From: an uncultured Paraprevotella sp.
GTDB lineage: Bacteria > Bacteroidota > Bacteroidia > Bacteroidales > Bacteroidaceae
Assembly: GCA_900766785.1 (NCBI GenBank)
Contig: CAAFWT010000085.1
Coordinates: 1 to 9,294 of the forward strand
DNA length: 9,294 nucleotides
Reading direction: 5' to 3'
The notes under the pieces are model-generated. The model was not told the DNA's origin, ran no database searches, and was given only the letters and a program-made list of their open reading frames with translations. Positions 1 through 6,805 of this stretch are shown in pieces (the stretch's first letter is position 1; each line of letters starts with the position of its first letter). Both the position numbers and the translations under genes were made by a program.

Positions 1-1105
1 CGCGGTCTCCGTCCACATAGATACCCGCAAAGGAAGTGGCCTTGATGGAATACTTGCACAGGTTCCACACCTGATTCAGTACCGTATCGGAGCATTCAAA
101 ATGTGATTCTGCATCATCAAAAGGTTCGTGCACGGCATCCCTCCACACAGCTTTCACCCGTGCCCCATGCTCCACCTCCACATATCTGAATGGTGTCACC
201 TCTCCTATACTTGCAGGCATGAGTATGGGGTCCACTCCACTCTCATTGGCTCCCAGAGCCGTATTTCTTCCATCGGGGCGCAGGCTTACGGGATAGTCGT
301 GGATTCCCACCTGCAAGGGAATGTCATAGGTGGCATGACGCACGGTCCCTTGTGGCCTATGGTCCACATGTCCTTCACGTACCGCTTCACCGATATGTAT
401 GCGCAGAGTATCGGCAGGATTATGTGTCTGCACCCTCAAGAGGAGTTGGGCAAAAGCATCCGTTCCGAAGTCATACAAGTCGGACTGTGCCTGCCTGCGG
501 AGTACCGACACGGGGCTTTGCCTGGTCTTCATCAGGGGATAATGGCTGAAACAGGAGTCCTGTGTGGTGGCCGTCACTATCTCTCGGGGCTGAGCATACC
601 TGCTGGCACGCTCCTTGCGGTCATCATTCCCTTTCCCGTACCACACCTTCACGGTCCACCAGTACCGATGTCCTGCCTTCAGCGAAGGACCTCCATAGAG
701 GACTCCCACAGACTGATCCGACATCCTCCGACCACTGTCCCACACATCGGCACGCCCTTCCCGCAATCGGTCCATCGAGGTGGCCACCAGTATGCGATAG
801 GCCATCTGCATGGTACCCTTTGGCAATTCCCATCCCAGGGCAGGCCTACTGGAGCAAACGTATCCTGCCTGCCCATAGTGAGGAGCGGGTATGCTCTCCA
901 GCATATCTGTGGTAAGGCGACTGGGGGATTTGCGCACCCCTGCACGGAGTTCTCCGCACACATAAATCCACATAATCAATGCCGCACACGGCCATACCCA
1001 CAGACTCACGTGAAGATAAGTCTTGGCCCAAGACTGGGAACAGGAAGGTTTTCTGCACATAGCAAAAGCGATTCTAAGTGATAAGGACGTGAGGAGCATA
1101 AGCAT
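1..1105 (-). CDS. GH78 alpha-L-rhamnosidase-like protein, 5' part only (runs off window)
   Basis: The minus-strand frame is open from a stop at 1112-1114 to the window edge, giving about 368 N-terminal residues. The family hydrolyses terminal alpha-L-rhamnose from glycans, usually in the periplasm of Bacteroidales. After a hydrophobic N-terminus comes a beta-sandwich-like region with phrases typical of GH78 N-terminal domains (RLTTDMLE, PALGWELPKG, MAYRILVATS, ADVWDSGRRMSDQS, HRYWWTVKVWYGKG). A region resembling the Bac_rhamnosid_N domain follows (LYDFGTDAFAQLLLRV, RIHIGEAVREGHVD). The last visible part enters the catalytic barrel with VWNLCKYSIKATSFAGIYVD, strongly reminiscent of GH78; the catalytic acids lie outside the window. 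Start is uncertain: ATG at 1105, 1099 or 1060. The 1060 start puts the long hydrophobic stretch (YLHVSLWVWPCAALIMWIYV) as a signal sequence or anchor; the 1105 start adds another hydrophobic segment before it. No canonical lipobox is seen. Family call is firm; sugar specificity is not. Confidence 0.85.
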   Translation of the reverse strand, partial: MLMLLTSLSLRIAFAMCRKPSCSQSWAKTYLHVSLWVWPCAALIMWIYVCGELRAGVRKSPSRLTTDMLESIPAPHYGQAGYVCSSRPALGWELPKGTMQMAYRILVATSMDRLREGRADVWDSGRRMSDQSVGVLYGGPSLKAGHRYWWTVKVWYGKGNDDRKERASRYAQPREIVTATTQDSCFSHYPLMKTRQSPVSVLRRQAQSDLYDFGTDAFAQLLLRVQTHNPADTLRIHIGEAVREGHVDHRPQGTVRHATYDIPLQVGIHDYPVSLRPDGRNTALGANESGVDPILMPASIGEVTPFRYVEVEHGARVKAVWRDAVHEPFDDAESHFECSDTVLNQVWNLCKYSIKATSFAGIYVDGDR

Positions 1106-1138
1106 ACTTGCTTAAGTGCCCACGGTACTCTACTGATG

Positions 1139-1146
1139 CAAATTTA
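1139..1146 (-). promoter_or_regulatory. Bacteroidetes-type -7 box for the GH78-like gene
   Basis: On the minus strand this reads TAAATTTG, followed by CA, a full match to the Bacteroidetes -7 pattern TAnnTTTG. A transcription start a few bases downstream would give a leader of roughly 25-35 nt to the 1105 or 1099 start codon. No TTTG or TTG element lies at the expected 19-21 bp upstream; that position holds a purine-rich tract and a T7 run. The promoter is therefore only partly supported. Confidence 0.4.
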
Positions 1147-1300
1147 CAAAAAAATCTCTCTCCTCCTCCCTGCTCAGACACCAAAAAGGAATCTTCATTC
1201 ACCATACCGCTCTCCTCTCCCCTGTCCCTCTGCTGAGTGAAAGTTCGGCTTGCAGATTCAGGATGTGACGGCCCTCCAATCACAGAATAACGGTCCAAAG

Positions 1301-1318
1301 TATGCCATAAAAGGCATA
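1301..1318. repeat. Perfect 6-bp inverted repeat upstream of the leuA promoter
   Basis: TATGCC and GGCATA flank a 6-nt spacer (ATAAAA). An A-rich run follows on the plus strand. There is no T-run on the 3' side of either strand, so it does not look like an intrinsic terminator. It may be an operator or a chance palindrome. Its centre is 42 bp from the centre of the inverted repeat at 1343-1360, but the two arm sequences differ. Confidence 0.35.
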
Positions 1319-1342
1319 AAAAAGAAAGAACAGATATGCAGA

Positions 1343-1360
1343 TACTTGTCACTACAAGTA
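1343..1360. promoter_or_regulatory. Perfect 7-bp inverted repeat overlapping the leuA -33 element; candidate operator
   Basis: TACTTGT and ACAAGTA are exact reverse complements separated by CACT. The left arm contains the TTG taken as the -33 element of the leuA promoter, so a dimeric protein bound here would cover the promoter. The symmetry is seen directly; the operator role and the identity of any regulator are inference. No regulator gene is present in the window. Confidence 0.5.
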
Positions 1361-1376
1361 ATATTATGTAACTTTG
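1345..1376 (+). promoter_or_regulatory. leuA operon promoter (Bacteroidetes -33/-7 type)
   Basis: The -7 box TAACTTTG at 1369-1376 matches the Bacteroidetes pattern TAnnTTTG and is followed by CA, as is the box on the opposite strand at 1139-1146. CTTG at 1345-1348 matches the -33 element with a 20-nt spacer, within the usual 19-21. Transcription would start near 1382-1384, giving a short leader of about 33 nt that is A-rich and lacks a Shine-Dalgarno sequence, as is usual in this phylum. Confidence 0.7.
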
Positions 1377-1416
1377 CAGACCAATTTACAATAGGATTTA
1401 AAACAAACAGAGCAAT

Positions 1417-2919
1417 ATGAGTGACAGATTGTTTATCTTCGACACCACACTCCGAGATGGCGAACAGGTACCAGGATGCCAGTTGAACACCGTGGAAAAG
1501 ATTCAGGTGGCACGACAACTGGAAGCATTAGGTGTGGACGTTATCGAAGCAGGATTCCCCATAAGCAGTCCCGGTGATTTCAATAGTGTGATTGAAATCA
1601 GCAAGGCAGTGACATGGCCCATTATCTGTGCCCTGACACGTGCCGTGCAGAAGGACATCGACGTGGCTGCAGATGCGCTTAAATATGCCAAGCACAAGCG
1701 CATACATACAGGTATAGGCACCAGCGACAGCCACATCAAATACAAGTTCAACTCCACCCGAGAGGAGATTATCGAGCGTGCCGTAGCGGCCGTAAAATAT
1801 GCCAAACGCTATGTGGAGGACGTGGAGTTCTATGCCGAGGATGCAGGACGTACCGACAACGAATATCTGGCTCGGGTCATCGATGCAGTCACCAAGGCAG
1901 GTGCCACCGTATGTAACATCCCCGACACCACAGGGTTCCGTACGCCTTATGAATATGGCGAGAAGATTAAATACCTATACGAGCATGTAGATGCATTCGC
2001 AGCCGGCCGTTCCATCCTGTCCACCCATTGTCACAATGATCTGGGCATGGCCACAGCCAACACCGTAGCAGGTGTGCTCAACGGAGCACGACAGGTGGAA
2101 GTGACCATCAATGGCATAGGAGAACGAGCAGGAAACACCTCGCTTGAGGAGGTGGCCATGATATTCAAGACACACCCCGACCTGGGTATCGAGACCAACA
2201 TCAATACCACAAAGATTTATTCCACGAGCAGAATGGTGAGCAGTCTCATGAATATGCCTGTGCAGCCCAACAAGGCTATCGTGGGCCGCAACGCCTTTGC
2301 ACACAGTTCGGGCATCCATCAAGATGGAGTTCTGAAAAATGCCTCCACCTATGAGATTATGGATCCCAAGGATGTAGGTATCGATGACAATGCCATCGTG
2401 CTGACTGCACGTTCGGGACGTGCTGCCCTGAAGCATAGGCTGAGTGTCAACGGAGTGGAACTTGACGGCGACCGACTCGACCAGGTATACAAGGCCTTCC
2501 TCGACCTGGCGGACAAGAAGAAGGAGGTGACCGATGATGATATCCTCATGCTGGCAGGCACAGACCGTACGGCTACCCACAACATCAAGCTTGAATATCT
2601 GCAGGTGACCACAGGCAAGGGTGTGCGCAGCGTGGCAAGCATAGGTCTCACCATCGCCAACGAGCACTTCGAAAGTGCCGCTTCGGGCAATGGTCCTGTG
2701 GATGCTGCCATCAAGGCCCTCAAGACCATCATCAAGCGTGAGATGACCCTGAAGGAATTCACCATACAGGCCATCAGCAAGGGTTCCGATGATGTGGGCA
2801 AGGTACACATGCAGGTGGAATATGACGGCCACGTGTACTATGGCTTCGGTGCCAATACCGATATCGTAACCGCTTCTGTGGAAGCATATATCGACTGTAT
2901 AAACAAATTCAAAGTATGA
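1417..2919 (+). CDS. leuA: 2-isopropylmalate synthase
   Basis: LeuA condenses acetyl-CoA with 2-oxoisovalerate to 2-isopropylmalate, the first committed step of leucine synthesis, in the cytoplasm. The 500-residue product is close to the family length (E. coli LeuA is about 520). The N-terminal HMGL-like TIM barrel shows the signature FDTTLRDGEQ (8-17) with metal-ligand Asp9, the RIHTGIGTSDSH stretch (95-106), the metal-binding HCHND (204-208) and the second family signature GIGERAGN (233-240). HSSGIHQDGVLK (296-307) starts the linker region. Residues from about 390 to 500 resemble the LeuA regulatory (dimer) domain, including SGNGPVDAA (423-431), which in the family carries leucine feedback inhibition. 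The ATG at 1417 directly precedes the barrel and lies about 33 nt from the predicted transcription start. It is first in the operon, and its stop overlaps the leuC start as ATGA. Confidence 0.95.
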   Translation: MSDRLFIFDTTLRDGEQVPGCQLNTVEKIQVARQLEALGVDVIEAGFPISSPGDFNSVIEISKAVTWPIICALTRAVQKDIDVAADALKYAKHKRIHTGIGTSDSHIKYKFNSTREEIIERAVAAVKYAKRYVEDVEFYAEDAGRTDNEYLARVIDAVTKAGATVCNIPDTTGFRTPYEYGEKIKYLYEHVDAFAAGRSILSTHCHNDLGMATANTVAGVLNGARQVEVTINGIGERAGNTSLEEVAMIFKTHPDLGIETNINTTKIYSTSRMVSSLMNMPVQPNKAIVGRNAFAHSSGIHQDGVLKNASTYEIMDPKDVGIDDNAIVLTARSGRAALKHRLSVNGVELDGDRLDQVYKAFLDLADKKKEVTDDDILMLAGTDRTATHNIKLEYLQVTTGKGVRSVASIGLTIANEHFESAASGNGPVDAAIKALKTIIKREMTLKEFTIQAISKGSDDVGKVHMQVEYDGHVYYGFGANTDIVTASVEAYIDCINKFKV

Positions 2920-4304
2920 ATACACTCTTCGACAAGATATGGGATGCGCATGTGGTACAGAACGTGCCCGACGGCCCCACACAACTCTATATAGACCGAC
3001 TCTATGCCCATGAGGTAACCAGTCCGCAGGCTTTTGACACACTCAGAGACAAGGGGCTCAAGGTATTCCGCCCACAAAGGGTGGTGGCTATGCCCGACCA
3101 TAACACACCCAGCGACCAGCAGGATGCTATCCATGACCCTGTTGGACGCAAACAGGTGGAGACTTTGGCACAAAATTGTCAGGAGTTTGGCATAAAACAC
3201 TTTGCCATGGGCAGCAAGGATAATGGCATCATACACGTGGTGGGCCCCGAGAAGGGTCTCTCCCTGCCTGGCATGACCATCGTATGTGGAGACTCACACA
3301 CCAGCACGCATGGAGCTGTGGGTGCCATAGCCATGGGTATCGGCACCAGCGAGGTGGCCGAGGTGCTGGCCTCGCAATGTATCTTGCAGCAGAAGCCCAA
3401 GACCATGCGCATCAACGTGGAAGGTGTACTGCAGCCTGGCGTCACAGCCAAGGACATTGCCCTCTATATCATGGCTCAGATGACCACAGGCGGTGCCACA
3501 GGCTATGCCGTGGAATATGCAGGTAGCGCCATCAGAGCGCTGAGCATGGAGGGTCGTCTCACGCTCTCCAATCTCTCCATTGAGATGGGTTCTCGCGCTG
3601 GCATCATTGCTCCCGACGAAATCACCTTCGAATACCTGAAGGGACGTGAATATGCTCCCAAGGGTGAGGAGTGGGACCGTGCTGTAGAGCGCTGGAAAGA
3701 GCTGCAGAGTGACCCCGATGCTGTCTTCGACAAGGAGGTCACCTTCCAGGCCGAGGACATCAAGCCCCGTATCACTTATGGCACAAACCCAGGCGCGGGC
3801 ATTGCCATCGATGAGTGTACACCCACGCTGGAGAGCATCCCCGAACAGGACCGCCAGGGATTCCTGGACCAACTGGCTTACATGCAGTTTGAGCCTGGTC
3901 AGCAACTGGAGGGGACACCCGTTGACTATTGTTTCCTGGGTGCCTGCACCAATGGCCGCATAGAAGACTTCCGTGCCTTTGCCAGCATCGTCAAGGGACG
4001 TCATAAGGCCGACAACGTGGTGGCCTGGCTCGTACCAGGAAGTTGGAAGGTTCGCCAGCAGATTATTGACGAGGGCATCGAGGAGATACTCCGCGAGGCA
4101 GGCTTTGAGTTGCGCTTGCCCAGTTGCTCTGCCTGTCTGGCCATGAATCCCGACAAGGTGCCTGCAGGCAAGCTGAGCATAAGCACCAGCAACCGCAACT
4201 TCGTAGGACGGCAAGGTCCGGGTGCACGCACCATATTGGCATCGCCCCTGACAGTGGCAGCAAGCGCTGTGACAGGAGTAATCACCGACCCACGCAAAAT
4301 ATAA
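2916..4304 (+). CDS. leuC: 3-isopropylmalate dehydratase large subunit
   Basis: With LeuD this forms isopropylmalate isomerase, which converts 2-isopropylmalate to 3-isopropylmalate through a dehydrated intermediate using a [4Fe-4S] cluster. The 462-residue length matches bacterial LeuC (about 466). It shows aconitase-superfamily motifs: TLFDKIWDAHVV at the start, VVAMPDHNTPS (56-66), VCGDSHTSTHGAVGA (123-137), the cluster cysteine in LGACTNGR (Cys344), and the CxxC pair in LPSCSACLAMNPD (Cys404, Cys407). STSNRNFVGRQGPGARTILASP lies near the C-terminus. All three cluster ligands are present, so it should be functional. The start overlaps the leuA stop by 4 nt (ATGA), which implies translational coupling; leuD begins 5 nt after its stop. 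Confidence 0.95.
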   Translation: MNTLFDKIWDAHVVQNVPDGPTQLYIDRLYAHEVTSPQAFDTLRDKGLKVFRPQRVVAMPDHNTPSDQQDAIHDPVGRKQVETLAQNCQEFGIKHFAMGSKDNGIIHVVGPEKGLSLPGMTIVCGDSHTSTHGAVGAIAMGIGTSEVAEVLASQCILQQKPKTMRINVEGVLQPGVTAKDIALYIMAQMTTGGATGYAVEYAGSAIRALSMEGRLTLSNLSIEMGSRAGIIAPDEITFEYLKGREYAPKGEEWDRAVERWKELQSDPDAVFDKEVTFQAEDIKPRITYGTNPGAGIAIDECTPTLESIPEQDRQGFLDQLAYMQFEPGQQLEGTPVDYCFLGACTNGRIEDFRAFASIVKGRHKADNVVAWLVPGSWKVRQQIIDEGIEEILREAGFELRLPSCSACLAMNPDKVPAGKLSISTSNRNFVGRQGPGARTILASPLTVAASAVTGVITDPRKI

Positions 4305-4309
4305 TCATC

Positions 4310-4933
4310 ATGGCTAAGCAGAAATTCAACATCATAGAGTCCACATGCGTCCCCATACGCATCGATAATTGTAACACCGACCTCATCATACCCGCACGCT
4401 ACCTGGCATCCACCACTCGCGATGCACAGTTCTTTGGAGATGCTTTCATGCACGACCTGCGCTTCCATCCCGATGGGACACCCATTCCAGACTTCGTCAT
4501 GAACCGTCCCGAATACAGCCAGGCACCACAGCCGGGCATCCACGAGATTATCGTGGGCGGGCACAACTGGGGCTCTGGTTCGAGCCGTGAACATGCTGCA
4601 TGGGCCATAGCCGGATACGGAGTGCGTGTGGTCATCAGCAGCAGCTTTGCGGATATCCACCGCAACAATCTGCTCAACTGCTTCGTGCTGCCTGTGGTGG
4701 TGTCGGAGGCATTCTTGCAAGAGCTCTTCTCCACCATCGAGAAAGATCCTCAGGCAAAGGTCAAGGTAGACGTGCCTCAGCAGACCGTGACCAACCTGAC
4801 CACAGGAAACAGCGAGCGATTTGAACTGAATGCCTACAAGAAGCATTGCCTGATGAACGCGTATGACGACATCGACTTCCTGTTGGCTGACAAAGACAAG
4901 ATAGAACAGTGGGAAGCCAAGCAGCAGAACTGA
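4310..4933 (+). CDS. leuD: 3-isopropylmalate dehydratase small subunit
   Basis: LeuD is the swivel-domain partner of LeuC in isopropylmalate isomerase. The product is 207 residues, like E. coli LeuD (201). It carries NTDLIIPARYL (22-32), the substrate-contact motif GSGSSREHAAWA (88-99), the SSSFADIHRNN segment (110-120) and the usual C-terminal segment ending in YDDIDFLL. The ATG at 4310, 5 nt after the leuC stop, is preferred. The reading frame stays open upstream into leuC, but nothing there resembles the family. Its last 25 nt overlap a GTG-started ORF in the -1 frame. Confidence 0.95.
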   Translation: MAKQKFNIIESTCVPIRIDNCNTDLIIPARYLASTTRDAQFFGDAFMHDLRFHPDGTPIPDFVMNRPEYSQAPQPGIHEIIVGGHNWGSGSSREHAAWAIAGYGVRVVISSSFADIHRNNLLNCFVLPVVVSEAFLQELFSTIEKDPQAKVKVDVPQQTVTNLTTGNSERFELNAYKKHCLMNAYDDIDFLLADKDKIEQWEAKQQN

Positions 4934-5199
4934 GACAGGAATTTGCTGAAGCGCTGTGCCGTCAGGTGGCCGAGGAACTCAGAGAACAGGATGGTGCCTA
5001 TCCGCAGGGAGCCATACAGGTGACCGATGCTCGCAATCATCTGTTCCGTACCATCCCCACCCAACCTACCGACGAGGCAGAGGATATCTATGCACTGAGC
5101 GACCTGTGCCGAGTGGATGAAGAGATGAACACCATGCCCGACATCCATCGCGCCCTTAGCGTTGCACGCAATTACTTCCCCACTGACTATGACTACTGA
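4909..5199 (+). CDS. Small unrecognised acidic protein between leuD and the second synthase
   Basis: I do not recognise this gene. The frame encodes 96 residues from a GTG at 4909 that lies inside the end of leuD (25-nt overlap). There is no ATG until Met73, and the preceding in-frame stop is at 4888-4890, so the start must be GTG 4909 or a non-standard codon such as CTG 4930. The stop at 5197-5199 overlaps the ATG (5189) of the next gene by 11 nt. Codon choice resembles the neighbours, and the product looks protein-like: an acidic helical N-terminus (EFAEALCRQVAEELREQDG), a middle part (IQVTDARNHLFRTIP), and a conserved-looking tail (DIYALSDLCRVDEEMN, ALSVARNYF). There is no signal peptide, membrane segment or metal motif beyond two isolated cysteines. 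Overlaps on both sides suggest translational coupling with the leucine genes. It could be a small partner or regulator of a synthase or of LeuCD, but that is inference. Confidence 0.65.
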   Translation: MGSQAAELRQEFAEALCRQVAEELREQDGAYPQGAIQVTDARNHLFRTIPTQPTDEAEDIYALSDLCRVDEEMNTMPDIHRALSVARNYFPTDYDY

Positions 5200-6730
5200 C
5201 CCAGAAATGAAGAGCATAGAGATAATGGATACCACACTCCGCGATGGTGAACAGACCAGCGGAGTGAGTTTTATGCCCCATGAGAAGCTGGTCATTGCGA
5301 GAGCACTCCTGCAGAACCTCAATGTGGACCGCATAGAGGTGGCATCGGCCCGTGTCTCCGAAGGTGAGATGGAGGCTGTAAAGAGTATCTGCCGATGGGC
5401 CCGACAGGCTGGGAAGCTCTCTCGGGTGGAAGTGCTGGGATTCGTGGACGGACACACCAGCGTGGACTGGATAGCCCAATGCGGGTGCCAGTGTATCAAC
5501 CTGCTGTGCAAGGGGTCCAGGAAGCATTGCGAAGGACAACTGAAGAAGACCATGGAGCAGCACGCTCAGGATATCATCAGCACAGTGGAATATGCTACGG
5601 AGCAAGGTCTCTCGGTCAACGTATATCTGGAGGACTGGAGCAACGGCATGAAGGACAGCCCCCAATATGTATTTGCATTGGTACAAGCCTTGCAGGGACA
5701 CGGCATACAGCGGTTCATGCTGCCCGACACCCTTGGCGTCCTGAATCCACTTGACCTTATCAGCTACATGAGGCAGATGGTAAAGCATTTCCCCCATCTC
5801 CATTTTGACTTCCATGCGCACAATGACTATGACCTGGCCATCAGCAATGTGCTGGCCGCCGTGCTGGGTGGTGCCAGGGGAATACATACCAGTGTGAACG
5901 GATTGGGCGAGCGTGCAGGAAATGCGCCTTTGGCCAGTGTTCAGGCGATACTGAAGGACCAGTTCCAGGCACACACCGCCATAGACGAAAGCCGCCTCAA
6001 TGAGGTCTCCCGACTGGTGGAGAGCTACAGCGGAATAGCCATACCACCCAATCAGCCTATCACCGGAGAGAACGTCTTCACACAGGTGGCAGGCGTGCAT
6101 GCCGATGGGGACAACAAGGCTGGACTGTACCAGAATGCACTCCTGCCCGAACGATTCGGCCGCCGACGCGAATATGCCTTGGGCAAGAACTCGGGCAAGG
6201 CCAACATACTGCGCAATCTGGAGGAGCTGAGACTGGAACTTACAGCAGAGCAGACCAAGAGGGTGACACAGCGCATCATAGAACTGGGAGACAAGAAGGA
6301 ACTGGTCACACAGGAGGACCTCCCATTCATAGTCAACGACGTGCTGAAGCATGGCACCACGGAGGAGCACGTGCGTCTGCTCTCCTATGTGGTCACCACC
6401 GCCTACGGACTGAAGCCTCTGGCCAGCTTGCGCCTCGAAATCAATGGGCACACCTATGAGGAGAGCGCACAAGGCGACGGACAGTTCGACGCCTTCGTAA
6501 GGGCCATCCGACACATATACAAGAACAAGCTGGGCCGACGTTTCCCCTGGCTTACCAACTATAGTGTATCCATTCCCCCAGGAGGTCGAACGGATGCCTT
6601 CGTGCAGACGTCCATCAGCTGGAACTGGGACAACAGGGTGATTCGCACCCGTGGCTTTGATGCCGACCAGACAGAAGCCGCCATCAAGGCCACCATCAAG
6701 ATGCTGAACCTCATAGAGCAGGACTACTGA
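5189..6730 (+). CDS. Second 2-isopropylmalate / citramalate synthase family protein
   Basis: This is a 513-residue member of the LeuA/CimA/homocitrate synthase family, which condenses acetyl-CoA with a 2-oxo acid. The barrel shows MDTTLRDGEQTSGVSF (13-28), the metal-binding HAHND (209-213) and GLGERAGN (238-245). GVHADGDNK (302-310) and LGKNSGKANI (331-340) follow, and a LeuA-dimer-like regulatory domain covers about 395-513. It is clearly divergent from the leuA product at 1417 (for example VEVASARVSEGE in place of the VIEAGFPISSPGD region). It may make citramalate from pyruvate, which LeuCD and LeuB could convert to 2-oxobutyrate for isoleucine, or be a second isopropylmalate synthase; the sequence does not decide. 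Starts are possible at ATG 5189 (chosen, overlapping the small ORF by 11 nt), ATG 5207 or TTG 5162. The family call is strong; the substrate is open. Confidence 0.85.
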   Translation: MTTDPEMKSIEIMDTTLRDGEQTSGVSFMPHEKLVIARALLQNLNVDRIEVASARVSEGEMEAVKSICRWARQAGKLSRVEVLGFVDGHTSVDWIAQCGCQCINLLCKGSRKHCEGQLKKTMEQHAQDIISTVEYATEQGLSVNVYLEDWSNGMKDSPQYVFALVQALQGHGIQRFMLPDTLGVLNPLDLISYMRQMVKHFPHLHFDFHAHNDYDLAISNVLAAVLGGARGIHTSVNGLGERAGNAPLASVQAILKDQFQAHTAIDESRLNEVSRLVESYSGIAIPPNQPITGENVFTQVAGVHADGDNKAGLYQNALLPERFGRRREYALGKNSGKANILRNLEELRLELTAEQTKRVTQRIIELGDKKELVTQEDLPFIVNDVLKHGTTEEHVRLLSYVVTTAYGLKPLASLRLEINGHTYEESAQGDGQFDAFVRAIRHIYKNKLGRRFPWLTNYSVSIPPGGRTDAFVQTSISWNWDNRVIRTRGFDADQTEAAIKATIKMLNLIEQDY

Positions 6731-6805
6731 TGCTGACCGCCCACGTGAACGGAAACTTCGATAAACTGAGAATGACATATATATAATGTATAACAACTGA
6801 CACTT
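6731..6805 (+). other. 75-nt AT-rich gap before leuB
   Basis: This is the only real gap inside the operon; all other junctions overlap or are at most 5 nt. The second half is strongly AT-rich, with a short symmetric element (ACAT, 7 nt, ATGT at 6775-6789). No TAnnTTTG box, terminator hairpin or Shine-Dalgarno sequence is visible. It may simply be a translation-initiation region for leuB, or hold a weak internal promoter or a processing site. Confidence 0.35.

Larger units (their letters stand above)
1106..1416. other. Divergent intergenic region between GH78-like gene and leuA
   Basis: This 311-bp region separates the two divergent genes and has no convincing ORF. It contains a -7-like box for the minus-strand glycosidase near its left end, two pyrimidine-rich runs on the plus strand (1155-1171 and 1210-1223), two 18-bp inverted repeats (1301-1318 and 1343-1360), and the leuA promoter near its right end. 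I see no leader peptide rich in leucine codons, no T-box and no terminator/antiterminator pair before leuA. Control is therefore more likely by a DNA-binding protein than by attenuation (inference). Confidence 0.7.

Noticed and set aside
128..1081. A 317-codon open frame on the plus strand
   Set aside because: It lies antisense to the GH78-like gene, has a His/Pro/Ser-rich composition with no family likeness, and the minus-strand frame reads as a clear glycosidase.
1301..1330. Terminator or attenuator hairpin upstream of leuA
   Set aside because: The 6-bp stem is followed by A residues rather than T on the plus strand, has no T-run on the other strand, and lies upstream of the predicted promoter.
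1384..1416. Leader peptide or T-box controlling leuA
   Set aside because: The predicted leader is only about 33 nt, with no leucine-codon run and no T-box-like structure.
1975..3042. A 355-codon open frame on the minus strand across leuA and leuC
   Set aside because: It is antisense to two well-supported enzymes, crosses their junction and shows no recognisable domain.
4885..4940. Programmed -1 frameshift making a LeuD-small-ORF fusion
   Set aside because: The small ORF is in the -1 frame relative to leuD, but no X XXY YYZ slippery heptamer or downstream structure is seen between the -1 frame stop at 4888-4890 and the leuD stop. LeuD is complete without it. A separate GTG start is simpler.
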